From Micromonospora coriariae (GTDB lineage Bacteria > Actinomycetota > Actinomycetes > Mycobacteriales > Micromonosporaceae), in assembly GCF_900091455.1 (NCBI RefSeq), contig NZ_LT607412.1, positions 1,364,001 through 1,428,000 of the forward strand: a stretch of DNA of 64,000 nt. Reading direction: 5' to 3'. Below the pieces are notes generated by a model. The model did not search any database. It was not told the DNA's origin and saw only the letters and a program-made list of their open reading frames with translations. The position numbers were made by a program, and so were the translations under genes. Numbering within the stretch: the stretch's first letter is position 1; every line of letters starts with the position of its first letter. Shown here one piece after another: positions 8,453 to 16,216 of this stretch.

Positions 8453-8962
8453 TCAGGGAGTGTGGACGACCAGGTGGAAGCCCAGGTCCGCGGCGACCCC
8501 AGCCGAGTTGCGGGTCTGCACGAAGACCCCGTTCGGCGTGCTGAGCCGGCGCGCCACCGAGATCTCGCCGGCGGCAGGGATGCAGCAGGCGTCAGCGCGG
8601 CCGATGGTCGCCACGAAGATGCCCGCTGTGACGACGTGACCGAACTGGACCTCGTACTGGCCGACGCCGTACTTGATGACTGTGCCGACGCCGCGTGCCT
8701 TGGTGCCGTTGGCGTTGACGACCACGATGCTCGTGCTGGCGGCGAGTGTGGTTGCCGCACCGGACTTCAGGGCGGCCTTCGCCTTGCGTGCGGACTCCGC
8801 CGTCACCGGCGGCTGGGCGTTCGTGCCGCGCGCCGCAGGCTGGACGGTCTCCGCCGGCGCCTTCGCCGTCGGCTGGGCGACGGCGATCCCGCCGCCGGCC
8901 AGGCTCAACCCCAGGACAGCGAACGTGACCGCCGCCGCCTTACGTCGGAAAGATGTGCTCAT
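8453..8962 (-). CDS. Secreted protein of unknown function
   Basis: A 169-residue exported protein. Residues 1-29 form a classical Sec signal: MSTSFRRKAA, a hydrophobic core FAVLGLSLAGGGIA, and a VAQ cleavage site. A disordered Ala/Pro/Thr stretch follows to about residue 65, then a compact beta-rich domain (GVGTVIKYGVGQYEVQFG and VATIGRAD) ending in a segment rich in small residues. The last part, VFVQTRNSAGVAADLGFHLV, resembles C-terminal repeats I associate with actinobacterial surface proteins. The ATG at 8962 follows AAGGGGGACC, a strong ribosome-binding site. No partner gene is adjacent. Confidence 0.7.
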   Translation of the reverse strand: MSTSFRRKAAAVTFAVLGLSLAGGGIAVAQPTAKAPAETVQPAARGTNAQPPVTAESARKAKAALKSGAATTLAASTSIVVVNANGTKARGVGTVIKYGVGQYEVQFGHVVTAGIFVATIGRADACCIPAAGEISVARRLSTPNGVFVQTRNSAGVAADLGFHLVVHTP

Positions 8963-9301
8963 GACAGGTCCCCCTTGTGTGACCGTGCGAATTCGGCCGA
9001 CCCGCGGGGCGGGACGGATGACTGCCTGTAATAGTTGGACGACGCCCGATGAAACCGGAGGAAGCAATCTCACGCGCACCTGGTGAGGTCGATTTCTCAA
9101 CGATCTACGTCCGGCTTGAGCTGGGATTACTACTCAGAGTGGCGTCGTTTAGGCCAGATGGAACGTAGCATCAGAAAAAGCCGAACGTCAATAGTTGATC
9201 TCGCATTATCGAGCTGTCGGCCAGCCGTCAGATAATTGTGAAATGTGAGAGCACCACCATTCATGAAAATGGCTCCGCGAGTTCCCGCTAGGCTCACCGT
9301 C
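8963..9301. other. AT-richer divergent intergenic region
   Basis: These 339 bp separate the secreted-protein gene (leftward) from the endonuclease/phosphatase gene (rightward). The part from about 9040 to 9280 is visibly richer in A and T than its surroundings (for example TAATAGTTGG, CATCAGAAAAAGCC, CAGATAATTG). I see no open frame with credible codon use, no tRNA and no strong hairpin. It holds two promoters at least; the rightward one includes TAGGCT at 9289-9294, 7 nt before the ATG. Confidence 0.6.
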
Positions 9302-10297
9302 ATGATCGTCGACGCCCCGCCCGCACCGGCTCGACGCCGCGCTGACCGGATCGGCGCGGTGCTCTGCTGGCTGGCGGTCGCACCGACGGGCGCCTGGGCC
9401 GCCGCCCGGCTGGCCGGCCTGGACCGGGGACCGCTGGTGCAGGCGCTCGCCTTCACCCCGTACGTCGCGGGCTGGAGCGTGCTGGCGCTGACCCTCGCCC
9501 TCGCCCTACGGCGCTGGTGGCCGGCGGCGGTCGCGGCACTGGCCGCGGCGGCGCTCCTCGGCGTGGTCGCACCCCGGGCCCTGGCCTCGCCGCAACCCGC
9601 GACAGGCGGTCCCACAGTGCGGCTACTCACCGCCAATCTGCTCGCCGGCTCCGCCGACGCGCGGACGCTGGTCGAGCTGGTCCGGCGGCACCGGGTGGAC
9701 GTGCTCACCGTGCAGGAGTTCACCCCGGACGCGCAGGCCGCCCTGGAGCGGCTCGGCCTCGACCGGCTGCTGCCCCACCGGCAACTCAACGCGCAGATCG
9801 GCACGCCCGGCTCCGGGCTCTACTCGCGCTGGCCGATCACCGACGCCGGCGTCCGGCACAACCGCGGCGGCTGGGGCTTCAGCCAGGCGTACGGCACGCT
9901 GGCCGTCCCCGGCGCGCCCCCGGTCCGCGTCGAGTCGGCCCACCCCTCGGCGCCGTACGCGCTGGACCAGGTCGGCGCCTGGCGCGCCGACCTGACCGCC
10001 CAGCCACCGGCCACTCCGGACGGTGGCCTGCGGATCCTCGCGGGGGACTTCAACGCCACCCTCGACCACGGACCGCTACGGGCCCTGCTGCGCACCGGCT
10101 ACGTCGACGCCGCCGACGCCACCGGAGCGGGGCTGACCGGCACCTGGGGCCCGTACGACGGCGACCTGATCCCGCCGGTCACCATCGACCACGTGCTGGT
10201 CGACCGCCGGATAGCCGCCCAGACCGTGACCGTGCAGGACCTACCCGGCACCGACCATCGTCCCGTGCTGGCCACCCTCCGCCTCCCCGCCGCCTGA
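9302..10297 (+). CDS. Membrane-anchored endonuclease/exonuclease/phosphatase-family protein
   Basis: A 331-residue protein with three N-terminal hydrophobic segments (about 19-36, 46-64 and 70-88) followed by an EEP hydrolase domain. Catalytic signatures are LLTANLLAG (Asn), DVLTVQEF (metal-binding Glu), ILAGDFNATLDH (GDFN) and LPGTDHRPVLATL (the catalytic DH). EEP enzymes cleave phosphodiesters in nucleic acids, lipids or inositol phosphates; the membrane anchor makes an extracellular substrate likely. I place the start at ATG 9302 because TAGGCT ends exactly 7 nt before it, the pattern of a leaderless mRNA; an upstream ATG at 9245 lacks this. It is convergent with cimA, with 27 bp between the stops. 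Confidence 0.83.
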   Translation: MIVDAPPAPARRRADRIGAVLCWLAVAPTGAWAAARLAGLDRGPLVQALAFTPYVAGWSVLALTLALALRRWWPAAVAALAAAALLGVVAPRALASPQPATGGPTVRLLTANLLAGSADARTLVELVRRHRVDVLTVQEFTPDAQAALERLGLDRLLPHRQLNAQIGTPGSGLYSRWPITDAGVRHNRGGWGFSQAYGTLAVPGAPPVRVESAHPSAPYALDQVGAWRADLTAQPPATPDGGLRILAGDFNATLDHGPLRALLRTGYVDAADATGAGLTGTWGPYDGDLIPPVTIDHVLVDRRIAAQTVTVQDLPGTDHRPVLATLRLPAA

Positions 10298-10324
10298 CCC
10301 CGCCACCAGGCGCCCCACCGCGCC

Positions 10325-11986
10325 TCAGCGGCCGTTCGGCGTCCCGTGTGCGCCGGCTGGCGTGTTAGTAGGGGGCCCTTCCTCTACCGCAGGCGTTAAC
10401 AAGGTGCCCTTCCTTACCCCGAGGCCGTAGGTGAGGGCGTCGACGAGGGCGTGCCAACTGGCCTCGACGACGTTGGGGTGCACGCCCACGGTGGTCCAGT
10501 CCCGGCCGCCGCCGTCGGCGGTCTCCAGCAGCACCCGGGTAACGGCGCCGGTGCCGTGGCTGCCCTCCAGGATGCGCACCTTGTAGTCGGCCAGCTCGAA
10601 GTCGCGCAGCTGCGGGTAGTGCCGGGCCAGCCCCACCCGCAGCGCCTCGTCCAACGCGTTGACCGGACCGTTGCCCTCGGCGGTGGCGATCACCCGCTCG
10701 CCGCGTACCCGGATCTTGACGGTCGCCTCGGAGACCACCGCGCCGTCCTCGCGGTGCTCGACCAGCACCCGGTACGACTCCAGAGTGAACGGCCGGGCCG
10801 GGCCGCCCTCCGGCAGCTCCGAACGGACCAGCAGTTCGAAGGAGGCGTCCGCGGCCTCGAAGGACCAGCCGCCGGCCTCCAGCTCCTTGACCCGGTTGGT
10901 GACCCGGGTCAGCGCCTCCGGCTGGCCGGCCAGGTCCAGGCCGAGCTCACGACTCTTGAGCTCGACGCTGGCCCGGCCGGCCATCTCGGTTACCAGGATC
11001 CGCATGTCGTTGCCCACCACCGACGGGTCCACGTGGTTGTAGAGCAACGGGTCGACCTTGATCGCACTCGCGTGCAGCCCCGCCTTGTGAGCGAAGGCGG
11101 CGGCCCCGACGTAGGCCTGGTGGGTGTCGGGGGCGATGTTGGCGATCTCGGCGATGGCGTGCGAGACCCGCACCATCTGCGCCAGGCAGCCCTCCGGTAG
11201 GACGGGCATGCCGAGCTTGAGTTGAAGGTTCGCGACGATCGCGAAAAGGTCCGCGTTGCCGGGGCGTTCGCCGTACCCGTTGGCGGTTCCCTGGACGTGG
11301 CGGACCCCCGCCTCGACTGCGGCGATGGTGTTGGCCACCGCGCAGGCGGTGTCGTTCTGGGCGTGCATGCCGAGCAGTCCCGCGTCGATCCCGAGCCGGT
11401 CGGTCAGGTCGGCGATCACGGCGGTCACCTGGGACGGCAGCATGCCGCCGTTGGTGTCGCAGAGCACCATCCGCTCCGCGCCGGCGGCCAGCGCGGCCTG
11501 CACCACGGCAGCGCCGTACGCCGGGTCGTGCCGGTACCCGTCGAAGAAGTGCTCGCCGTCGACGAAGACGCGCCGGCCCTCGGCGACGAGGTGGCTGACG
11601 GTGTCGTGGATCATCGCCAGGTTCTCCGCGCCGGTGGTGCGCAGCGCCCGCTCGACGTGCCGGGTGTCGGCCTTGGCGACCAGCGCCACCGCCGGGGTCT
11701 GCGCGTCCAGCAGGCCGCGTACCTGAGGGTCGTCGGCGACCGCCACACCGGCCTTGCGGGTGGCGCCGAACGCGACAAGCACAGCGTGCCGCAGATCCAG
11801 CTCCGTGCGTGCCCGGCGGAAGAACTCGGTGTCCTTGGGCACCGCGCCCGGCCAACCGCCCTCGATGAAGCCGACGCCGAACTCGTCGAGCAGCCGGGCC
11901 ACCGCCAGCTTGTCGACCACCGAGTAGGTGAGCCCCTCGCGCTGGGCACCGTCGCGCAACGTCGTGTCGTAGACCTGGAACGTCAT
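10325..11986 (-). CDS. cimA: (R)-citramalate synthase
   Basis: A 553-residue enzyme condensing pyruvate and acetyl-CoA to (R)-citramalate, the entry to threonine-independent isoleucine synthesis. The N-terminal TIM barrel opens with FQVYDTTLRDGAQREG, then GVGFIEGGWPGAVPKDTEFF, which fits CimA rather than LeuA. Metal ligands are in GMHAQNDTACAVAN, with GTANGYGERPGNADL after it. A LeuA-type regulatory domain occupies roughly residues 390-530. The ATG at 11986 follows GAGAAAGGATCC. The last 31 or so residues are encoded by a 54-bp dispersed repeat (10364-10417) and the sequence after it, so the C-terminus is longer than expected. Upstream lie a leader peptide and terminator that indicate attenuation. 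The alternative call, 2-isopropylmalate synthase, is less likely. Confidence 0.92.
   Translation of the reverse strand: MTFQVYDTTLRDGAQREGLTYSVVDKLAVARLLDEFGVGFIEGGWPGAVPKDTEFFRRARTELDLRHAVLVAFGATRKAGVAVADDPQVRGLLDAQTPAVALVAKADTRHVERALRTTGAENLAMIHDTVSHLVAEGRRVFVDGEHFFDGYRHDPAYGAAVVQAALAAGAERMVLCDTNGGMLPSQVTAVIADLTDRLGIDAGLLGMHAQNDTACAVANTIAAVEAGVRHVQGTANGYGERPGNADLFAIVANLQLKLGMPVLPEGCLAQMVRVSHAIAEIANIAPDTHQAYVGAAAFAHKAGLHASAIKVDPLLYNHVDPSVVGNDMRILVTEMAGRASVELKSRELGLDLAGQPEALTRVTNRVKELEAGGWSFEAADASFELLVRSELPEGGPARPFTLESYRVLVEHREDGAVVSEATVKIRVRGERVIATAEGNGPVNALDEALRVGLARHYPQLRDFELADYKVRILEGSHGTGAVTRVLLETADGGGRDWTTVGVHPNVVEASWHALVDALTYGLGVRKGTLLTPAVEEGPPTNTPAGAHGTPNGR
10364..10417 (+). repeat. 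54-bp dispersed repeat, copy 1 (inside cimA)
   Basis: Two half-copies of a GTTANNAAGGGGCCCTTCCT-like unit, GTTAGTAGGGGGCCCTTCCT and GTTAACAAGGTGCCCTTCCT, are separated by CTACCGCAGGC. Copies 2 and 3 are at 32016 and 50563 in the same orientation. Read on the cimA strand it is open and encodes VRKGTLLTPAVEEGPPTN, so it has extended the CimA C-terminus. Confidence 0.85.
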
Positions 11987-12004
11987 CAGGATCCTTTCTC
12001 GGAG

Positions 12005-12037
12005 CAACAAAAAGACCCCCCGCGGATGCGGGAGGTC
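12005..12037 (-). terminator. cimA attenuator terminator
   Basis: On the minus strand GACCTCCCGC, loop ATCC and GCGGGGGGTC form a 10-bp hairpin (12037-12014) followed directly by TTTTTGTT. It is a classical Rho-independent terminator located between the leader peptide stop and the cimA ribosome-binding site. CCCTCCGC at 12055-12048 can pair over 8 bp (one G-T) with the terminator 3' arm GCGGGGGG at 12023-12016, giving an alternative antiterminator. Confidence 0.85.
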
Positions 12038-12067
12038 TGCGCGCTCGGCGGAGGGAGGGCCGGCGCG

Positions 12068-12100
12068 CTAGGTCGCAATAATCAGGGCGGTGCTGGTCAC
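12068..12100 (-). CDS. cimA leader peptide (isoleucine attenuation)
   Basis: A 10-codon frame beginning GTG and ending TAG that reads MTSTALIIAT. It contains CTG followed by two consecutive ATT isoleucine codons, which are rare in a genome that strongly prefers ATC. It lies 31 nt before the terminator hairpin and 81 nt before the cimA start. Ribosome stalling at the Ile codons when charged tRNA-Ile is scarce would free the antiterminator and permit cimA transcription. The start could also be read as leaderless, since CAGAGT lies 7 nt upstream. Function is inferred from the arrangement. Confidence 0.75.
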   Translation of the reverse strand: MTSTALIIAT

Positions 12101-12326
12101 GATCGCTACTCTGCCACCGCTCCCCTGGTTTTGGGAGGAACAATCCACATGGCGGGACGGTCACACACGGTTGCCACTATCCGGGCCCTCCTCCAGCCTC
12201 GGACACAACCCACCGCTCGTGATCGGCTTCACAAGTCACCTGCCCGCCCACCGGCGAAAACTCGCCTACGGAAGTATCTGGAACCAATCCAGTTACCGGC
12301 CCCTGTGCCGCTCCCGAGGAGGACCC

Positions 12327-12887
12327 TTGCTCACTGTCGGTGATCGCTTCCCCGAGTACGAACTCACCGCCTGCGTGTCCCTCGACGCCGACAAGGCGTT
12401 CGAGACGCTCAACCACAAGTCCCACGAGGGCAAGTGGCGCGTGGTCTTCTTCTGGCCGAAGGACTTCACCTTCATCTGCCCGACGGAGATCGCCGAGTTC
12501 GGCCGGCTCAACGGCGAGTTCGCCGACCGGGACGCGCAGGTCCTGGGGGCGTCGGTGGACAACGAGTACGTCCACTACGCGTGGCGCAAGGACCACCCGG
12601 ACCTTCGGGAGCTGCCCTTCCCGATGCTCAGCGACATCAAGCGCGAACTGGCCGCCGCCTGCGGCGTGCTCGGCGAGGACGGCGTGGCCCAGCGCGCGAC
12701 GTTCATCATCGACCCGAACAACGAGATCCAGTTCGCCATGGTCACCGCCGGCTCGGTCGGCCGCAACGTCTCGGAGGTGCTGCGGGTGCTCGACGCACTG
12801 CAGACCGACGAGCTGTGCCCGTGCAACTGGAACAAGGGCGGCGAGACCCTCGACGCCAGCGCGCTCCTCGCCGGCGCCGGAGCCTGA
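12327..12887 (+). CDS. ahpC: Alkyl hydroperoxide reductase C (peroxiredoxin)
   Basis: A 186-residue 2-Cys peroxiredoxin that reduces H2O2, alkyl peroxides and peroxynitrite. FFWPKDFTFICPTEIAEFG has the peroxidatic Cys near residue 46, and the C-terminal ELCPCNWNKGGETL has the CPC pair used in the mycobacterial-type AhpC-AhpD relay. The start is TTG at 12327: it gives the expected MLTVGDRFPEYELTACV opening, and GAGGAGGA lies 4 nt upstream. ahpD follows after 2 nt, so the two are an operon ending in a hairpin at 13433-13469. No oxyR gene is adjacent. Confidence 0.95.
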   Translation: MLTVGDRFPEYELTACVSLDADKAFETLNHKSHEGKWRVVFFWPKDFTFICPTEIAEFGRLNGEFADRDAQVLGASVDNEYVHYAWRKDHPDLRELPFPMLSDIKRELAAACGVLGEDGVAQRATFIIDPNNEIQFAMVTAGSVGRNVSEVLRVLDALQTDELCPCNWNKGGETLDASALLAGAGA

Positions 12888-12889
12888 CC

Positions 12890-13420
12890 ATGGGTCTGGA
12901 CGCGATCAAGGCGGCCCTGCCCGAGTACGCCAAGGACATCAAGCTGAACCTGGGCTCCACCGTCGGCACCTCCACGCTGACCCCGGTCCAGGCCTGGGGC
13001 ACCGCGTTGGCCTGCGCGGTGGCCGCCCGCAACCCGATGGTGCTGCGCGAGATCGCCGCCGAGGCGCCCGGTCACCTCACGCCGGAGGGCGTCGAGGCGG
13101 CCAAGGGCGCGGCGGCCATCATGGCGATGAACAACATCTACTACCGGGCCAAGCACCTCATCGGCGACGAGCAGTACGCCTCGATGCCGGCCCGGCTGCG
13201 GATGCAGATCATCGCCCGGCCGGGCGTGGACAAGGGCGACTTCGAGCTCTGGTGCCTCGCCGTCTCGGCGATCACCGGCTGCGGGGTGTGCCTCGAGTCG
13301 CACGAGAAGACGCTGCGCGGCAGCGGCTTCACCCGCGAGCAGGTCCACGAGGCGCTGCGGATCTCCGCAGTCGTGCACGCCGCTGCGGTCACCCTGGACG
13401 CCGAGGCCGCGCTGGCCTGA
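12890..13420 (+). CDS. ahpD: Alkyl hydroperoxide reductase D
   Basis: A 176-residue AhpD, the disulfide reductase that recycles AhpC using reducing equivalents from lipoylated enzymes. The active site ITGCGVCLESHEKTL near residue 130 has the CxxC pair and the following His of the carboxymuconolactone-decarboxylase fold. The ATG is 2 nt after the ahpC stop. Length matches the family (about 175). Confidence 0.95.
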   Translation: MGLDAIKAALPEYAKDIKLNLGSTVGTSTLTPVQAWGTALACAVAARNPMVLREIAAEAPGHLTPEGVEAAKGAAAIMAMNNIYYRAKHLIGDEQYASMPARLRMQIIARPGVDKGDFELWCLAVSAITGCGVCLESHEKTLRGSGFTREQVHEALRISAVVHAAAVTLDAEAALA

Positions 13421-13432
13421 GCAGGTACGCCC

Positions 13433-13469
13433 CGACGGGCCGACGCCGCACCGCGGTGTCGGCCCGTCG
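13433..13469 (+). terminator. Terminator of ahpC-ahpD
   Basis: Perfect 12-bp arms CGACGGGCCGAC (13433-13444) and GTCGGCCCGTCG (13458-13469) with a 13-nt loop, 12 bp after the ahpD stop and followed by CTGTTTCC. Confidence 0.75.
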
Positions 13470-13557
13470 CTGTTTCCGGCCCCCGGCGACCGGGTAGCTC
13501 CTGCGGGGACGCACTCACCTACGCCGTGAGCATCGGCGACAGTCAGGAGTGAACGGC

Positions 13558-14016
13558 ATGGAAAGGATCGACCCGCACGCGACCCACGCCGAGCCGGAGC
13601 CGCAGCGCGGAGGCGACCAGGGCACAGTGCCCGGCGGCGCCCCGGCTGGCGCCTTCGACCCCTGGCGCTACCGCGACCAGGCCGGGGTGGCCGACGCCGA
13701 CCTGGTCGGCTACATGGTCGACGCCACCGACGGCGGAATCGGCAAGATCGACAGCGCCAGTCACGAGGTGGACGGCAGCTACCTGGTGGTGGACACCGGC
13801 CCCTGGATCTTCGGCAAGAAGGTGATGCTGCCGGCCGGCACGGTCAACCAGGTCGACCACGACAAGCGCGTCGTCTCGGTGGACCGGACCCGCGACCAGA
13901 TCAAGGCCGCCCCCGAGTACGACGAGACCAGCCACAGCGACCCGAACTACCGCAACCAGCTGGGTGGCTACTACGACGAGACGTACGGCGCGCTCCCGCC
14001 CGGCACCGCGCGATAA
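13558..14016 (+). CDS. PRC-barrel domain protein
   Basis: A 152-residue protein with an acidic, disordered N-terminus (about 40 residues) and one PRC-barrel: LVGYMVDATDGGIGKID, then SYLVVDTGPWIFGKKVMLPA, the typical motif of this small beta-barrel. The C-terminus is rich in Tyr, Asp and Asn. PRC-barrels occur in RNA processing, photosynthetic reaction centres and many stress-linked actinobacterial proteins; none of these roles is shown here. I chose ATG 13558 because AGGAG lies 8 nt before it; the GTG at 13549 overlaps that site. Confidence 0.8.
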   Translation: MERIDPHATHAEPEPQRGGDQGTVPGGAPAGAFDPWRYRDQAGVADADLVGYMVDATDGGIGKIDSASHEVDGSYLVVDTGPWIFGKKVMLPAGTVNQVDHDKRVVSVDRTRDQIKAAPEYDETSHSDPNYRNQLGGYYDETYGALPPGTAR

Positions 14017-14073
14017 ACCGCTCGGACCCGACGGCCGGTGGGGCGTTGTCCCGCCGGCCGTTACCGTGTCAGC

Positions 14074-14817
14074 GTGGACGCCATCGAGGACAACCGACAC
14101 ATCTCGCTGCCCGCGACCTTCAACTTCCGCGACGTCGGTGGCTACCCCGGCCACGACAACCGCACCGTGCGCCGGGGACGGCTCTACCGCTCGGACTCAC
14201 TGCACCGCCTCACCGAGAGCGACCGGGACACGTTCACCGCGATCGGCATCCGCACGGTCATCGACCTGCGCCGCCCGCAGGAGGTGGAACGGGACGGCCG
14301 GGTGCCGTCGTACCAGGGGCTGACCTACCGGAACATCCACCCGGAGCACGTGGAGTGGGGCGAGCAGCCGTACCGCGAGGGCGACAGCCTGGCGCGCTAC
14401 CTCGCGGACCGGTACGCCGCCCTGGCCCAGACCGGCACCGCCGGGTTGGCCGAGGCGATCGGGCTGATCGCCGACTCGGCCAACGCCCCGGTGGTGGTGC
14501 ACTGCGTGGCCGGTAAGGACCGCACCGGCATCGTGTGCGCGCTGACCCTCGCCGTGCTGGGTGTCGACGACACGGACATCGTCGCGGACTACGCCCTCAC
14601 CAACGAGGCGTCCGCCCGGTTCGGCGCCTGGCTGGCCGAGACCACCCCGGGCGGGCTGGACCATGTGCCGGCGCCGTTCCTGGCCTCGCCCGCCGAGGCG
14701 ATGGAGCTGTTCCTCGCCGAGCTGCGCGAGGGGTACGGCTCGGTGGAGAGCTACCTGCGTCACGCCGGAGTCACCGACGAGCAGCTGGACGCCCTCCGCC
14801 ACCACCTACTCGACTAG
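14074..14817 (+). CDS. Tyrosine/serine protein phosphatase (PTP-like, Tyr_phosphatase3 family)
   Basis: A 247-residue cysteine-dependent phosphatase. The family opening is visible in TFNFRDVGGYPGHDNR and GRLYRSDSLHRLTESD. The catalytic loop VVHCVAGKDRTGIVCAL near residue 143 matches CX5R with the extra Lys-Asp of the lipid/tyrosine phosphatase subgroup. Substrates may be phosphotyrosine or phosphoinositides. GTG at 14074 was chosen because TACCGT lies 6 nt before it and no ribosome-binding site is seen, as in a leaderless mRNA. It is convergent with ilvE across the C-rich/inverted-repeat/G-rich element. Confidence 0.85.
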   Translation: MDAIEDNRHISLPATFNFRDVGGYPGHDNRTVRRGRLYRSDSLHRLTESDRDTFTAIGIRTVIDLRRPQEVERDGRVPSYQGLTYRNIHPEHVEWGEQPYREGDSLARYLADRYAALAQTGTAGLAEAIGLIADSANAPVVVHCVAGKDRTGIVCALTLAVLGVDDTDIVADYALTNEASARFGAWLAETTPGGLDHVPAPFLASPAEAMELFLAELREGYGSVESYLRHAGVTDEQLDALRHHLLD

Positions 14818-14871
14818 CCCCCTGCCACCCCGCCCCGTCCCCCGCCCGCCCCGCCCGCCCGCCCCTGACCT

Positions 14872-14935
14872 CGTCGATCTAGGGCAGATCGCTGTCAGTG
14901 GATCTCCATCCACGACGATCTGCCCTAGATCGACG
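14872..14935. repeat. Inverted-repeat element A, copy 1 (bidirectional terminator-like)
   Basis: A perfect 20-bp inverted repeat, CGTCGATCTAGGGCAGATCG (14872-14891) and its complement (14916-14935), with a nested small hairpin GTGGAT-CTCC-ATCCAC in the loop. It sits between convergent genes. About 50 bp of C-rich sequence precede it and about 30 bp of G-rich sequence follow it, so the fold can extend further. Copy 2 is at 63482-63547. Confidence 0.8.
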
Positions 14936-14965
14936 GCGGGGGGGCGCGCGGGGAGCGCGGGGGGG

Positions 14966-16063
14966 TTAGAGGACTCGGCGTACCCAGTTCTGGGGGTCGG
15001 TGGCCTTGCCTCGTTGGATGTCGACGAGCTGCTGGCGCAGGGCCATGGTGACGCGGCCCGGCTCGCCGCCGCCGATCAGGAACTCGCCGTCGGGGAAGCG
15101 GACTCCGCCGATCGGGGTGATCACCGCGGCGGTGCCGCAGGCGAAGACCTCGCGGAGCCGTCCGCTGGCCGCGTCGGCCTGCCAGTCGGCGAAGGTGACC
15201 GGCCGCTCCTCGACCCCGTGCCCGGCTGCGCCGGCCAGCGTGAGGACCGCGTCGCGGGTGATGCCCGGCAGGATCGTGCCGGTCAGTGGCGGGGTGACCA
15301 CCGTGTCGTCGTCGTAGACGAAGAAGACGTTCATGCCGCCCAGCTCGTCGACGAAGCGGCGCTCCACCGCGTCCAGGAAGACCACCTGGTCGCAGCCGGC
15401 CTCGATGGCCTCGGCCTGGGCCGCCAGTGACGCGGCGTAGTTTCCGCCGCACTTGGCGGCGCCGGTGCCGCCGGGCGCGGCCCGGGTGTAGTCCGGCGAG
15501 ACCCAGACGGTGACCGGCTTGACCCCGCCGCTGAAGTACGCCCCGACCGGCGAGGCGATGACCATGTAGAGGTACTCGTTGGCCGGACGGACACCGAGGA
15601 AGACCTCGCTGGCGAACATGAACGGCCGCAGGTAGAGGCTGCCGTCCTCGCCGGTGGGGATCCACTCCCGGTCGATCTCGATGAGCTTGTGCAGCGAGTC
15701 GACGAACACCTCCGGCGGCAGCACAGGCATCGCCATCCGCTGGGCGGAGGTGGCGAAGCGGGCCGCGTTGGCGTCCGGCCGGAACATCGTCACGCCACCG
15801 TCGGCGGTCCGGTACGCCTTCAGCCCCTCGAAGATCTCCTGCGCGTAGTGCAGCACCGCGCTGGCCGGGTCCATCGGGATCGGCCCGCGCGCCTCCACCC
15901 GGGCGTCGTACCAGCCCTTGCCGTCGGCGTAGCGGACGGTGACCATGTGGTCGGTGAAGACCCGTCCGAACCCGGGATTGGCCAGCAGGGCGGCCCGGTC
16001 GGTGGCGGATACCGGCGCGGGATTCGGACGGATCTCGAAGTCGAGCTTGTCACCACCGCTCAT
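14966..16063 (-). CDS. ilvE: Branched-chain amino acid aminotransferase
   Basis: A 365-residue fold-type IV PLP enzyme catalysing the last step of Leu, Ile and Val synthesis with glutamate as donor. [20 protein letters not shown] is a strong signature. The PLP lysine lies in [15 protein letters not shown] near residue 205. [20 protein letters not shown] and [18 protein letters not shown] follow in the usual order. ATG 16063 was chosen for GGGAGGTC 10 nt upstream; codons before it are not conserved in character. It lies 153 bp downstream of leuB on the same strand. Confidence 0.95.
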   Translation of the reverse strand: MSGGDKLDFEIRPNPAPVSATDRAALLANPGFGRVFTDHMVTVRYADGKGWYDARVEARGPIPMDPASAVLHYAQEIFEGLKAYRTADGGVTMFRPDANAARFATSAQRMAMPVLPPEVFVDSLHKLIEIDREWIPTGEDGSLYLRPFMFASEVFLGVRPANEYLYMVIASPVGAYFSGGVKPVTVWVSPDYTRAAPGGTGAAKCGGNYAASLAAQAEAIEAGCDQVVFLDAVERRFVDELGGMNVFFVYDDDTVVTPPLTGTILPGITRDAVLTLAGAAGHGVEERPVTFADWQADAASGRLREVFACGTAAVITPIGGVRFPDGEFLIGGGEPGRVTMALRQQLVDIQRGKATDPQNWVRRVL

Positions 16064-16216
16064 CGCGCTGACCTCCCTGCGGGACAACGGCATGCGGGAT
16101 CGCACACCGACATGGTTGTGCCAGAAACTTACCCCGAACGGTCGTTCAGCGGGTAGCGCCGCTCGGGGCATGGACGACCCCGGATGTTTGCTCGCCGGCG
16201 CGCGGCCGTGGGTGGG

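Noticed and set aside
12149..12343. Possible small gene with a GGAGG site starting MAGRSHTVATIRALLQ
   Set aside because: It overlaps the ahpC start region, has irregular codon use and a low-complexity product, and fits better as the ahpC upstream region.
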